DNA of 6,684 bases. Origin: JAAZBV01 sp964460435 (GTDB taxonomy: Bacteria > Desulfobacterota > DSM-4660 > Desulfatiglandales > HGW-15). Shown here one piece after another: positions 1 through 6,620 of the stretch; within the stretch, counting starts at the first letter, position 1; each line of letters opens with the position of its first letter. The stretch lies in assembly GCA_964460435.1 (NCBI GenBank), contig CAYWRH010000186.1, forward strand, positions 1-6,684. Reading direction: 5' to 3'. A program made the position numbers and the translations under genes. Under the pieces are notes generated by a model. The model did no database searches and was not told where the DNA came from. It saw only the letters and a list, made by a program, of their open reading frames with translations.

Positions 1-121
1 TCTTTCATCTTTTGACATTTAAAGATCAAGTTTAGCACCTTATCACAAGTTCAGGGACAACAATGGGGACGACTATGCTTTTATGCTTTACATGGATAAG
101 TTGTAGTGGTAATAAGGCTAT
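1..121. other. Non-coding flank upstream of the transposase remnant
   Basis: I see no gene in this stretch. A perfect TTGACA hexamer sits at 12-17, but no acceptable -10 box lies 16-18 bp downstream, so I do not call a promoter. A stretch at about 53-70 contains GGGACAAC followed by GGGGAC. From memory, GGGGAC-type motifs often occur near the ends of the Y1/RAYT-type elements whose transposases begin like the one at 122, so this could be what is left of the element's 5' flank. That is inference only. The last bases before 122 include an AAGG that could serve as the ribosome binding site of the original transposase gene. Confidence 0.4.
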
Positions 122-232
122 ATGCCAAGAAAAGCTAGAATAGATAGTCCCGGTGCACTGCACCATGTCATTATCAGGGGCATAGAAAAGCGAAAGATAT
201 TCAGGTCTGATTTTGACCGGAAGAAATTATAA
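122..232 (+). pseudogene. N-terminal remnant of a REP-associated tyrosine transposase (RAYT, Y1_Tnp family)
   Basis: The 36-codon frame opens MPRKARID, continues through SPGALHHV and IIRGIEKRKIFR, and ends at TAA. This is the typical N-terminus of the single-stranded-DNA transposases of the Y1/HUH (TnpA_REP) family, which usually run to about 150-300 residues. The HUH metal-binding motif (normally in an MPNH-x-H context) and the catalytic tyrosine both lie further downstream in the family. Both are missing here, and I found no continuation in any plus-strand frame up to 404. The resemblance stops at about residue 33, so this looks like a breakpoint or heavy decay, not a simple frameshift. An AAGG seven bases before the ATG is a plausible ribosome binding site. 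The fragment cannot be an active transposase. It runs opposite to the methyltransferase gene whose 3' end lies at 405. The family call is fairly firm and the pseudogene status firm. Confidence 0.78.
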
Positions 233-404
233 TAATTTTTGTTTCATTTAAGGTTGATAACATGGCTTTGAAAAAGGTATTAGCAATGAAAAACACATGT
301 TATAAGGCTGGCTTTACTAAACCTAATAACTTAACAGCGCCCCCCCTTCACAAATTTGGTGATGTTGATATGCCGCCTTTCTTCTATGAATAGCCTGGGG
401 CCCT
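233..404. other. Intergenic stretch between transposase remnant and rRNA methyltransferase
   Basis: This stretch separates the remnant from the convergent methyltransferase gene. Its first part is AT-rich. It has a run of seven C at 340-346 and a GGGCCC palindrome close to the methyltransferase stop, but no GC-rich hairpin followed by a U-tract on either strand. No intrinsic terminator can therefore be called for the gene ending at 405. A 43-codon plus-strand frame at 262-393, with an AAGG upstream of its ATG, has no recognisable homology and is not annotated as a gene. Confidence 0.45.
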
Positions 405-1589
405 TTATTCAACATATACAGCAAGTCCTTTAAGATATTCTCCTTCAGGGTGATATATGTCAACAGGGTGATCCTGCGGCTGACTCAGCCAGTGCATAAT
501 GCGGATGTTCCTGCCTGCCTCTATTGAAGCGGCAATGACGGTATCCTGAAACAGACGTCTGTCAATGGCCTGTGAACATGAAAATGTAAACAATATGCCT
601 CCGGGATTGATTTTTTTGATTGCAGCGCTGTTCAGTCTTTTATAACCAATAACCGCCTGATGCCTTGTATTAATTTTTTTTGCAAAGGCTGGTGGGTCAA
701 GTATTATAAGGTCATATTCTTCACATGACTGAAGATAATCAAACACATCCCCTGCAATACATTTATGGTCGGGCAGATTATTTAGCCGCATATTCTCTTC
801 GGCAATGGTCAAAGCAGCCTTTGATGAGTCTACACTGTGTATCTCCTTTGCATTGCCTGAACCGGCATATACTGAAAAGCCGCCAGTATAACAGAATGTA
901 TTAAGTACACATTTGCCTGAGGCATATTTGCCAACCAGAGAGCGGTTTTCACGCTGGTCAATGAAAAAACCTGTTTTCTGACCGGTTACCCAGTTCACAA
1001 TGAATTGTCTGCCATTTTCAAGCACAACCCCTGACTCTTCTGCTGAGCCTAGAATAAAACTGTTTTCAACAGCACCATGTCTTCCGTGCAGGGTCTCTTT
1101 GCTCTTGTCATATACTGCCTTTAACCTTTTTCCAAGCACCTCACTGATTGTTTCTGCGATCAAATTACGGCTCAGATACATACCCATGGAGTGAGCCTGC
1201 AAGACTGCAACACCGTCATAATAATCAACCACAAGACCGGATAACACGTCACCCTCTGCAAAGATAAGCCTGAATACATTTGTATCCCGATTTTCAGCAA
1301 TACCGATGCTTTTTCTGTATTCCCAGGCGCTCTGAATCCTTTTCCTAAACAGGGTCTTTTCATCAGAGTGAGAAAATGAGAGTATTCTCACGGCAATGCT
1401 TGTGCCTGCCTGATAATGGCCCATTGCCAGAAATTCACCGTTAGAAGAATATATATCTACCACTGCACCGTCTGGTATATTTTCACTATCTGTTTCCTTT
1501 ATTGCACCGGAAAAGACCCAGGGGTGACGCCGCCTTACGGAGGCATCCTTACCTTTTTTGAGTGTTATGGCTATGCGGTCGTTTTTCAT
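405..1589 (-). CDS. rlmI: Class I SAM-dependent 23S rRNA (cytosine-C5) methyltransferase, RlmI/YccW family
   Basis: The 394-residue protein matches the family's usual length (E. coli RlmI is about 396). Residues 5-72 form a PUA-type RNA-binding domain with the family-typical RRHPWVFSGAI at 20-30. Residues 75-185 form the central linker domain. From about 200 a Rossmann methyltransferase domain follows: motif I around LNTFCYTGGFS (229-239) binds S-adenosylmethionine, D254 in the VDSS stretch is the likely ribose-binding acid, LDPPAFAK (297-304) is motif IV, and FSCSQ (336-340) carries the cysteine expected in the m5C catalytic region. The E. coli enzyme makes m5C1962 in 23S rRNA in the cytoplasm. 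The same target is inferred here, and a related m5C or unknown RNA target cannot be excluded. The chosen ATG has an AGG (1599-1601) nine bases upstream. The gene lies 359 bp behind the efflux operon on the same strand, probably as a separate unit. Confidence 0.9.
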   Translation of the reverse strand: MKNDRIAITLKKGKDASVRRRHPWVFSGAIKETDSENIPDGAVVDIYSSNGEFLAMGHYQAGTSIAVRILSFSHSDEKTLFRKRIQSAWEYRKSIGIAENRDTNVFRLIFAEGDVLSGLVVDYYDGVAVLQAHSMGMYLSRNLIAETISEVLGKRLKAVYDKSKETLHGRHGAVENSFILGSAEESGVVLENGRQFIVNWVTGQKTGFFIDQRENRSLVGKYASGKCVLNTFCYTGGFSVYAGSGNAKEIHSVDSSKAALTIAEENMRLNNLPDHKCIAGDVFDYLQSCEEYDLIILDPPAFAKKINTRHQAVIGYKRLNSAAIKKINPGGILFTFSCSQAIDRRLFQDTVIAASIEAGRNIRIMHWLSQPQDHPVDIYHPEGEYLKGLAVYVE

Positions 1590-1769
1590 AAATTTAAACC
1601 TGTTTTAATAGGCTATCTTTCTGACATAAAACTAGACTAAATACAATCTGATTATCGTCTTTATGATAAGACAATGGAGGGACAACCCCATGCCTGGCAC
1701 GACATAGTTCTGGTTTCCCAAACGAAGGCGGCTGGTTGACGGCAATGGTTATCCTGAGCCATCATCTGC

Positions 1770-1791
1770 GGGCAGGCACACAGGTCTGCCC
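1770..1791 (+). repeat. REP-like hairpin
   Basis: On the plus strand, GGGCAGGC (1770-1777) and GTCTGCCC (1784-1791) form an 8-bp GC-rich stem with one G-U pair around a 6-base loop. It is followed by ATAC, then a short T run. The pattern (C)GGGCAGGC-loop-GYCTGCCC-NTAC resembles the short palindromic REP-type repeats that I recall from many deltaproteobacterial genomes, which RAYT transposases are thought to spread. Only one copy is visible, so its repetitive nature is inferred. It could instead be a weak bidirectional transcription stop or an mRNA 3'-end stabiliser for the efflux operon. Confidence 0.5.
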
Positions 1792-1913
1792 ATACAGTTT
1801 TATCCATTATTATTCAATTGTCATTGTATCTTATGCATTATAAACGCATTAACATTGCAGTTTAAAATCTGTTTTAAGTATGAATGACTCAGTATCATAA
1901 AAATTACTTTTAT

Positions 1914-1941
1914 CTTGCACCTTGCGCCTTGAACCTTATAC
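1914..1941. repeat. Four tandem 7-bp repeats (CTTGCAC type)
   Basis: Four consecutive heptads, CTTGCAC, CTTGCGC, CTTGAAC and CTTATAC, share the pattern CTT-R-NN-C. They end seven bases before the permease stop codon at 1949-1951. On the operon's coding strand they read as GTATAAG, GTTCAAG, GCGCAAG and GTGCAAG, directly 3' of the stop. The array is exact in period and degenerate in the middle positions. I do not know a function. It could be a simple-sequence expansion or a short member of a dispersed repeat family. Confidence 0.65.
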
Positions 1942-1948
1942 CTTTCTT

Positions 1949-3160
1949 TTATTCGTGCCTGAGCGCCTCAATCGGATCAAGCTGTGCTGCCTTTCTTGCA
2001 GGCATAAAGCCGAAAACAACCCCGACGGCAGCTGAAAAAATAAAGGCCAGCAATACGATACTTGGACTTATTATAAATGGAACGCCAAATAATGTAGCCA
2101 GAAGACCAGCAGCTGAAAGACCAAGTGTTATGCCTATTATTCCTCCAAAGGAAGAGAGTACGACAGCTTCAACAAGAAACTGTTTTAATACCTCATTTTC
2201 AAGTGCACCTATGGCGAGCCTGATGCCTATTTCACGTGTGCGTTCAGTAACAGAAACAAGCATGATGTTCATTATGCCTATCCCTCCTACAAGCAGGCTT
2301 ACTGCGGCAACTGCGCCTAAAAGCGCAGTAAGTACCCTGGTTGTACTTGTGAGCATGGATGTAATTTCCTTCATATCGTCAACATGGAAATCGTCCTCAC
2401 CCTCTTTTGTTCCGGGTCTACGTTCCCTGAAGAGAGCCTCAAGGTCTGCTTTTACTTTCTCTGTAGAAACTCCGTCTGCAGCAGATACCATGATTGAGGA
2501 TATGTTATTATTACCTGATATCCTTCTCTGTAAGGTCTTTATAGGGATAAGCACAAAATCATCCTGATCCCTGCCCATACCTGACTGCCCTTTGGATTTG
2601 AAAACACCAATTACCTTGAAGGATATTTTTTTAAGCCTTATGGTCATCCCTATCGGGTCTTCTGCTCCAAAAAGATTTGTTTTTGTGCTTGCTCCGATAA
2701 TACAGACCGATTTACCGGCGCTTATTTCTCCTGCTGTGAATTTTCTTCCTGTATCCAGTTCAAAATTACGTGCGATTATATAGTCGTTTGTGCTTCCTGT
2801 TATTGAAGTCAGTCTGTTCTCATTGCCATAAATAATCTGAGTCATACTGCTTGAAACAGGTGCTACCGCCACCAGTCCATCTATCTGCTCCTGGATTACC
2901 TTTACATCGGCTTCTTTAAAGGGTTCTGATTCCATCCTCGCACCACCAGGTCCCCTGAAACCCTGACCGGGCTGTATCTGCAGAATATTGCTTCCCATTT
3001 TTGATATATCTTCTGTAACCTTGGCAGTTGCGCCGCTTCCAAGCGTCACCATTGTAATTACTGCTGCAACACCGATTACAACCCCGAGGATGGTGAGTGT
3101 GGACCTCATAAGGTTACGCCTTATCTCCTTCAGGGCCAGTATAATAGTCTGAATCCACAT
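1949..3160 (-). CDS. macB: MacB-type ABC transporter permease (FtsX/MacB_PCD family)
   Basis: This is the 403-residue membrane subunit of the efflux pump. It follows the MacB membrane-half plan: transmembrane helix 1 at about 20-42, then a large periplasmic domain (about 43-270), then three helices at about 275-303, 327-357 and 364-386. Family hallmarks are the conserved VTERTREIGIRLAIGA stretch (304-319, cytoplasmic after helix 2) and the C-terminal PARKAAQLDPIEALR (387-401). MacB-type permeases do not form a classic membrane pore. ATP-driven motion of the periplasmic domain is thought to push substrate through the adaptor and outer-membrane duct (mechanotransmission). In E. coli the ATPase is fused to the N-terminus of this subunit, whereas here the two are separate genes. 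The ATG overlaps the ATPase stop by one base (TAATG), and a perfect GGAGGT lies eight bases upstream inside the ATPase gene, indicating coupled translation and supporting this start. Substrate unknown. Confidence 0.93.
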   Translation of the reverse strand: MWIQTIILALKEIRRNLMRSTLTILGVVIGVAAVITMVTLGSGATAKVTEDISKMGSNILQIQPGQGFRGPGGARMESEPFKEADVKVIQEQIDGLVAVAPVSSSMTQIIYGNENRLTSITGSTNDYIIARNFELDTGRKFTAGEISAGKSVCIIGASTKTNLFGAEDPIGMTIRLKKISFKVIGVFKSKGQSGMGRDQDDFVLIPIKTLQRRISGNNNISSIMVSAADGVSTEKVKADLEALFRERRPGTKEGEDDFHVDDMKEITSMLTSTTRVLTALLGAVAAVSLLVGGIGIMNIMLVSVTERTREIGIRLAIGALENEVLKQFLVEAVVLSSFGGIIGITLGLSAAGLLATLFGVPFIISPSIVLLAFIFSAAVGVVFGFMPARKAAQLDPIEALRHE

Positions 3161-3882
3161 TATGAATTACCTCCATTATGTCTGTCATGCTCAATATGAC
3201 CATCCCGAAACCTGATGGTCCTTTTAGCATATTCAGCCATTTCCTTCTCATGGGTAACCATTACGATAGTAATATTATTTTCATCATTTAGCTTGGTAAG
3301 AAGCTCCATTATCTCTATACTTCTCTCAGAATCAAGGTTACCGGTTGGTTCATCAGCAAGCAAAATTTCCGGCTCTGTTACAAGTGCCCTAGCGATTGAT
3401 ACACGCTGTTGCTGCCCGCCTGACAATTCTCCAGGCGTATGCTCTTCCCATCCGGTAAGCCCTACTATATTGAGTGCCTTTCTTGCCATTTCCCTTCGCT
3501 TTTTTAAGTGTATTCCCCTGTAAAAAAGCGGGAGCTCGACATTTTCAAGCGCTGATGTCCTGTTAAGCAGGTTAAATCCCTGAAAAACAAATCCCAGATA
3601 GTACCGGCGTAGCAGCGCGCGCTGGCTTCTTGAAAGGGAATTAACTCGTACACCCTGAAAAATATAATCCCCTCCTGTAGGGGTATCAAGACAACCCAGG
3701 ATGTTCATACATGTTGATTTACCTGAACCGCTTGGCCCCATAACCGCAACGAATTCACCATGGTTGATCTGGAAATCTACCCCTTTAAGCGCCATCATGG
3801 AGGCCTGTCCGCTTCCGTATACCTTTGTTACACCACGGAATTCTATCAGGGTTTCATTTTCGTTTAATTTGAGTTCTTCCAT
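3160..3882 (-). CDS. macB: MacB-type ABC transporter ATP-binding protein
   Basis: The 240-residue cytoplasmic ATPase powers the pump as a dimer bound to the FtsX-type permease. All nucleotide-binding motifs are intact: Walker A GPSGSGKST (49-57), Q-loop glutamine 101 in FVFQG, signature LSGGQQQR (153-160), Walker B ILLADEPT (173-180) with catalytic E178, D-loop GNLD (181-184) and H-loop H211. The sequence closely follows the LolD/MacB/FtsE branch, for example GVTKVYGSG near the start and MNILGCLDTPTGG (59-71). A LolD-type lipoprotein-release ATPase would look similar. The adjacent adaptor and outer-membrane channel favour MacB-type efflux. The start is supported by an AGGG (3891-3894) eight bases upstream, within the end of the adaptor gene, which stops two bases before this ATG. 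The symbol is shared with the permease because E. coli MacB contains both parts. Confidence 0.93.
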   Translation of the reverse strand: MEELKLNENETLIEFRGVTKVYGSGQASMMALKGVDFQINHGEFVAVMGPSGSGKSTCMNILGCLDTPTGGDYIFQGVRVNSLSRSQRALLRRYYLGFVFQGFNLLNRTSALENVELPLFYRGIHLKKRREMARKALNIVGLTGWEEHTPGELSGGQQQRVSIARALVTEPEILLADEPTGNLDSERSIEIMELLTKLNDENNITIVMVTHEKEMAEYAKRTIRFRDGHIEHDRHNGGNS

Positions 3883-3884
3883 AT

Positions 3885-5183
3885 TTATTGCCCTAATGAA
3901 CCGGTTATTATATCCATCCCTGGTTGAAGATCACCAGTTAATACCTGTGTCATATTACCATCACTTGGGCCTACAGTTATAGCGATCGGTACAGGCTGGT
4001 TATCTTTTAAAATCCATACCTTTTTAACGCCATTTTCTTTTTTCTCCTTCCGTTGATCCTGATTTGCAAATCTACCTGGAGGGCCAGGCATTAGCCTGCT
4101 TAAAAAACTCCTCTGACCTCCTTCTGGAGAAGAAGCATTTTTTGCAAAGGGTGGCTCATAACGAAGCGAGGCATTTGGCACAAGAATTGAGTCTTTTATC
4201 TGATTGACAATTATCTCTGCGGTGGCAGTCATACCGGGTCGTAAAAGCAGTTCTTCATTATCTACCAGAAGGAGCGTTTCATATGTAACAACACCTTCTG
4301 TGGCTGTTGATCCGAATTTTACCTGCAGGATTTTGGCCTTAAATGTCTGATTGGGATATGCATCCACTGTAAATGTGGCGTCCTGACCGTTTTTAACCAT
4401 GCCAACATCAGCCTCATCAACATCAACACTCAGTTCCATCTTGGTAAGGTCTTCTGCAAGTGTAAAAAGTACAGGGGCCTGAAATGAGGCGGCTACTGTC
4501 TGTCCAGGTTCAATTGCCCGATCAAGAACAATCCCATTAACAGGAGACTTAATAACCATCTTGCTGAGATCTGTTTCATTGGCCTCGAGTGTTGCCTTTG
4601 CCTGTGAAACCTGAGCCTTTGCAGAGGCGAGTGATGCCTTTGCACGCTGCACAGCTGCCTCGGCAGAATCGATCTCATTCTGAGAAGGAATCTTCTTACC
4701 GCTTAATTCCCATACCTGCTTCATACGTTTGAGTTCATTTTCCTTTTCCAGGAGAGTGGCCTCTGAATCGAGAACCTTTGCATTAGCTGATTCAAGGGAT
4801 GCCTTTGACTGTTTGACCTGTGCCTCAAGCTTTGATGTGTCGATTGTGGCAAGTATTTGGCCTTTGGTCACATGGTCGTTAAAATCTACATCTACTGTCT
4901 TTACTATGCCGGAAAGCTCGCTGCCCACATCCACCTGATTTCTGGGTTTAAGACTCCCTGTTGCACTTACGGTTATGGTCAGGTCTCCTTTGGTTACCTG
5001 TTCTGTCTTGTACTGTGCTGAAGCGTTTTCATCCTTTTTACCCGTTAATAATGAGAACAATGCAATCAAAATCACGATGATGATCAGGATAATTAATGGC
5101 TTTTTGTATCTGCGCTTTTTACCGTGAACGCCGTTTAATTCAAGGTTATCCGCCAACATATTTCTGTTTTCTTTTCTATACAT
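3885..5183 (-). CDS. macA: MacA-type periplasmic adaptor (membrane fusion protein, HlyD/RND-adaptor family)
   Basis: The 432-residue adaptor links the MacB motor to the outer-membrane duct. A basic N-terminus (GKKRRYKK, 21-28) precedes one transmembrane anchor at about 29-48, placing the rest in the periplasm. Next come the first half of the lipoyl domain (about 82-117, containing GSELSGIVK), an alanine-, lysine- and glutamate-rich coiled-coil hairpin (about 118-205), and the second lipoyl half (206-243, with IKSPVNGIVLDR at 211-222). A beta-barrel domain (about 248-327, ending in LRPGMTATAEI) and a membrane-proximal domain (about 333-432) follow. A polar loop at about 345-387, rich in proline, glycine and charged residues, interrupts the membrane-proximal domain. 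Such loops vary widely in MacA-like proteins. M9 is an alternative start, but the AGGAG six bases before the first ATG favours the longer form. The gene lies 12 bp after the lipoprotein gene and 2 bp before the ATPase gene. Confidence 0.93.
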   Translation of the reverse strand: MYRKENRNMLADNLELNGVHGKKRRYKKPLIILIIIVILIALFSLLTGKKDENASAQYKTEQVTKGDLTITVSATGSLKPRNQVDVGSELSGIVKTVDVDFNDHVTKGQILATIDTSKLEAQVKQSKASLESANAKVLDSEATLLEKENELKRMKQVWELSGKKIPSQNEIDSAEAAVQRAKASLASAKAQVSQAKATLEANETDLSKMVIKSPVNGIVLDRAIEPGQTVAASFQAPVLFTLAEDLTKMELSVDVDEADVGMVKNGQDATFTVDAYPNQTFKAKILQVKFGSTATEGVVTYETLLLVDNEELLLRPGMTATAEIIVNQIKDSILVPNASLRYEPPFAKNASSPEGGQRSFLSRLMPGPPGRFANQDQRKEKKENGVKKVWILKDNQPVPIAITVGPSDGNMTQVLTGDLQPGMDIITGSLGQ

Positions 5184-5195
5184 AATTAGCTCCTA
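5184..5195 (-). promoter_or_regulatory. Ribosome binding site of the adaptor gene, deciding its start
   Basis: The 12-bp gap between the lipoprotein stop (TAG) and the adaptor ATG contains AGGAG at 5190-5194, six bases from the ATG at 5183. This is the best-spaced Shine-Dalgarno for the adaptor, and it selects the first methionine over the internal one at codon 9. The short gap also argues that both genes share one transcript. Confidence 0.75.
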
Positions 5196-6620
5196 CTAGA
5201 TATCAGTTGAATCAGGTGACCATCCGCCACCCAATGTTTTATAAAGGGTTATAAAATTAAGGGTAATCTGGCCTTCATTCTGGGTAACCTGATCCTGTAA
5301 TGAAAGAAGTGTGCGTTGTGCCTCCAGAAGTACCTGAAAATCAACCAGTCCTGAAGTGTACTGCATTCTTGAAAGTTCTAAAGCCACACCTGCGGCATCC
5401 AGCGCCTTTTTCAAGGACTCCTGTTTCATCTTTTCATACATGCATGATGCGAGGGCGTTTTCTACCTCTTCAACAGCAGACAGCAGTAGCGATCTGTACT
5501 GTATGAGCAGACGATCTGCTATTAATGTTTGAATTTCTATATTCTTTCTGATGGCTCCTGCCCGAAATATAGGCCATGAGATTGAAGGCCCTATGCTGTT
5601 TGAGAGGCTGTCGCTGTCCAGAAGAGAGCCTGTTGAAGTAGCACTCAGCTTAATCGAACCCGATAGTGTAATCTTTGGATAAAGGTCGGAAACAGCAGCG
5701 CCTATCCTTGCCGTCTGTGCAGCAATGTCACGCTCTGCCTTTTTAAGGTCAGGCCTCTGCCTCAAGAGATCAGCTGGTATCCCTGTTTTTATTGCATTTT
5801 TCAGAACCGGTACAGGCTTGACCTTGCTCAGTTCTTCTTTCAAAACCCCGGGGTTTAGGCCCAGAAGAACAGCAATTCGATTTTGCGCCTGATCAATCCT
5901 GGATTGAATGGCAGGTATCTGTGACCTTGTCTGTTCAAGGGAATATTCCGATTTTTTCAGATCAAGCTCTGTAACAAGCCCTGCCTTAAAACGCCATCTG
6001 ACTATATCATATGTCTCTTCCTGTGTTTTAAGGTTTGAGGTGGTAACATCCATCTCTGCCTGATAGAGCCGTAAATTCACATAATTAGTTGCAACCTCTG
6101 CTGTCAGGGATACCAGAACATCGTTAAGTGATGCGTTTGCTGATTCCAGATCAGCATCAGAGGCCTCTATTGACCGTCTTATACCGCCGAATAGGTCAAT
6201 CTCCCAGCTTGAATCAATACCTGCCTGATACATTTCATTGGTGCGATTGGAAGAATGGCTCCTTGATGCAGAGGCGGAAGATGATACAGAGGGATATTGA
6301 TCAGCCCCGGTAACACCCCTTCTGAGCCTTGCCTCATTAAGCCTGGTTATGGCCTCTTTCAGGGAGAGATTGTTAGCCACAGCCCTTTTTATGAGATCAC
6401 CCAGCACCGGGTCATCAAATGAATTCCACCATCTGACAAGGGCTTCCTGGTCTGTTCCGGATGACAGTTTTTCAGATAATCCGGTCTGCCACTTTTCCGG
6501 CATATCTATGGCAGGCGATTTGTAATCAGGACCTACCGTGATACAGGCTGTCAGGGAAAGAATAATGAGCAGGATTATTGGTAACAAGACATTCGTTATT
6601 CCTTCATTTTTTATCTTCAT
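5196..6620 (-). CDS. NodT/OprM-family outer-membrane efflux lipoprotein (TolC-like channel)
   Basis: The 474-residue protein is the outer-membrane duct of the pump. A signal peptide with a hydrophobic core (about 10-22) ends in a lipobox LTAC with C26 as the lipidated residue. The next residues are Ile and Thr, not the Asp that would retain it in the inner membrane. The mature start CITVGPDYKSPAI is typical of the NodT/OprM/CmeC branch. Two OEP repeats follow (about 65-255 and 282-462), each with long alpha-helices and a beta segment; members of the family form a trimeric 12-stranded barrel with a long periplasmic tunnel. Family signatures are SWEIDLFGGIRRS (138-150), GIPADLLRQRPDL (280-292) and YPKITLSGSI (314-323). 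It is the first gene of the operon, with AAAGGG (6629-6634) eight bases before the ATG. The pump thus carries its own channel and need not borrow a shared TolC. Export substrate unknown. Confidence 0.93.
   Translation of the reverse strand: MKIKNEGITNVLLPIILLIILSLTACITVGPDYKSPAIDMPEKWQTGLSEKLSSGTDQEALVRWWNSFDDPVLGDLIKRAVANNLSLKEAITRLNEARLRRGVTGADQYPSVSSSASASRSHSSNRTNEMYQAGIDSSWEIDLFGGIRRSIEASDADLESANASLNDVLVSLTAEVATNYVNLRLYQAEMDVTTSNLKTQEETYDIVRWRFKAGLVTELDLKKSEYSLEQTRSQIPAIQSRIDQAQNRIAVLLGLNPGVLKEELSKVKPVPVLKNAIKTGIPADLLRQRPDLKKAERDIAAQTARIGAAVSDLYPKITLSGSIKLSATSTGSLLDSDSLSNSIGPSISWPIFRAGAIRKNIEIQTLIADRLLIQYRSLLLSAVEEVENALASCMYEKMKQESLKKALDAAGVALELSRMQYTSGLVDFQVLLEAQRTLLSLQDQVTQNEGQITLNFITLYKTLGGGWSPDSTDI

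Larger units (their letters stand above)
1590..1948. other. 359-bp intergenic region between the efflux operon and rlmI
   Basis: No gene is supported here. A plus-strand frame stays open from about 1707 to 1886 but has no good start or ribosome binding site. The region holds the heptad repeats (1914-1941), an AT-only inverted repeat TTAAAA-TCTG-TTTTAA (1862-1877), the REP-like hairpin (1770-1791) and a short TTATC/GATAA inverted repeat (1652-1669). None of the hairpins is followed by a U-tract on the minus strand, so I see no standard terminator for the efflux operon. The rlmI promoter should lie in this region, upstream of the AGG at 1599-1601, but no pair of -35/-10 boxes stands out. Confidence 0.5.

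Noticed and set aside
12..17. Perfect TTGACA -35-like hexamer
   Set aside because: No -10-like hexamer lies at 16-18 bp spacing, and the hexamer is common by chance in AT-rich sequence.
152..164. Perfect palindrome GGTGCA-C-TGCACC
   Set aside because: It falls on the conserved GALHH codons of the RAYT remnant, so the coding sequence explains it. There is no separate reason to call it an operator.
1652..1669. TTATC/GATAA short inverted repeat upstream of rlmI
   Set aside because: The arms are only 5 bp, in AT-rich sequence, with no clear promoter beside them. It is easily explained by chance.
1862..1877. Inverted repeat TTAAAA-TCTG-TTTTAA as a possible terminator
   Set aside because: The stem is only A-T pairs, would be weak as RNA, and has no adjoining U-tract on the minus strand.
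1884..2567. Long plus-strand open frame of 227 codons opposite the permease gene
   Set aside because: It is antisense to a clearly conserved membrane protein, has a serine- and alanine-rich composition with no family resemblance and no good ribosome binding site. It is a shadow of the permease reading frame.
3215..3523. Plus-strand frame of 102 codons opposite the ATPase gene
   Set aside because: It is fully antisense to the intact ABC ATPase motifs and has a biased, unrecognisable product.
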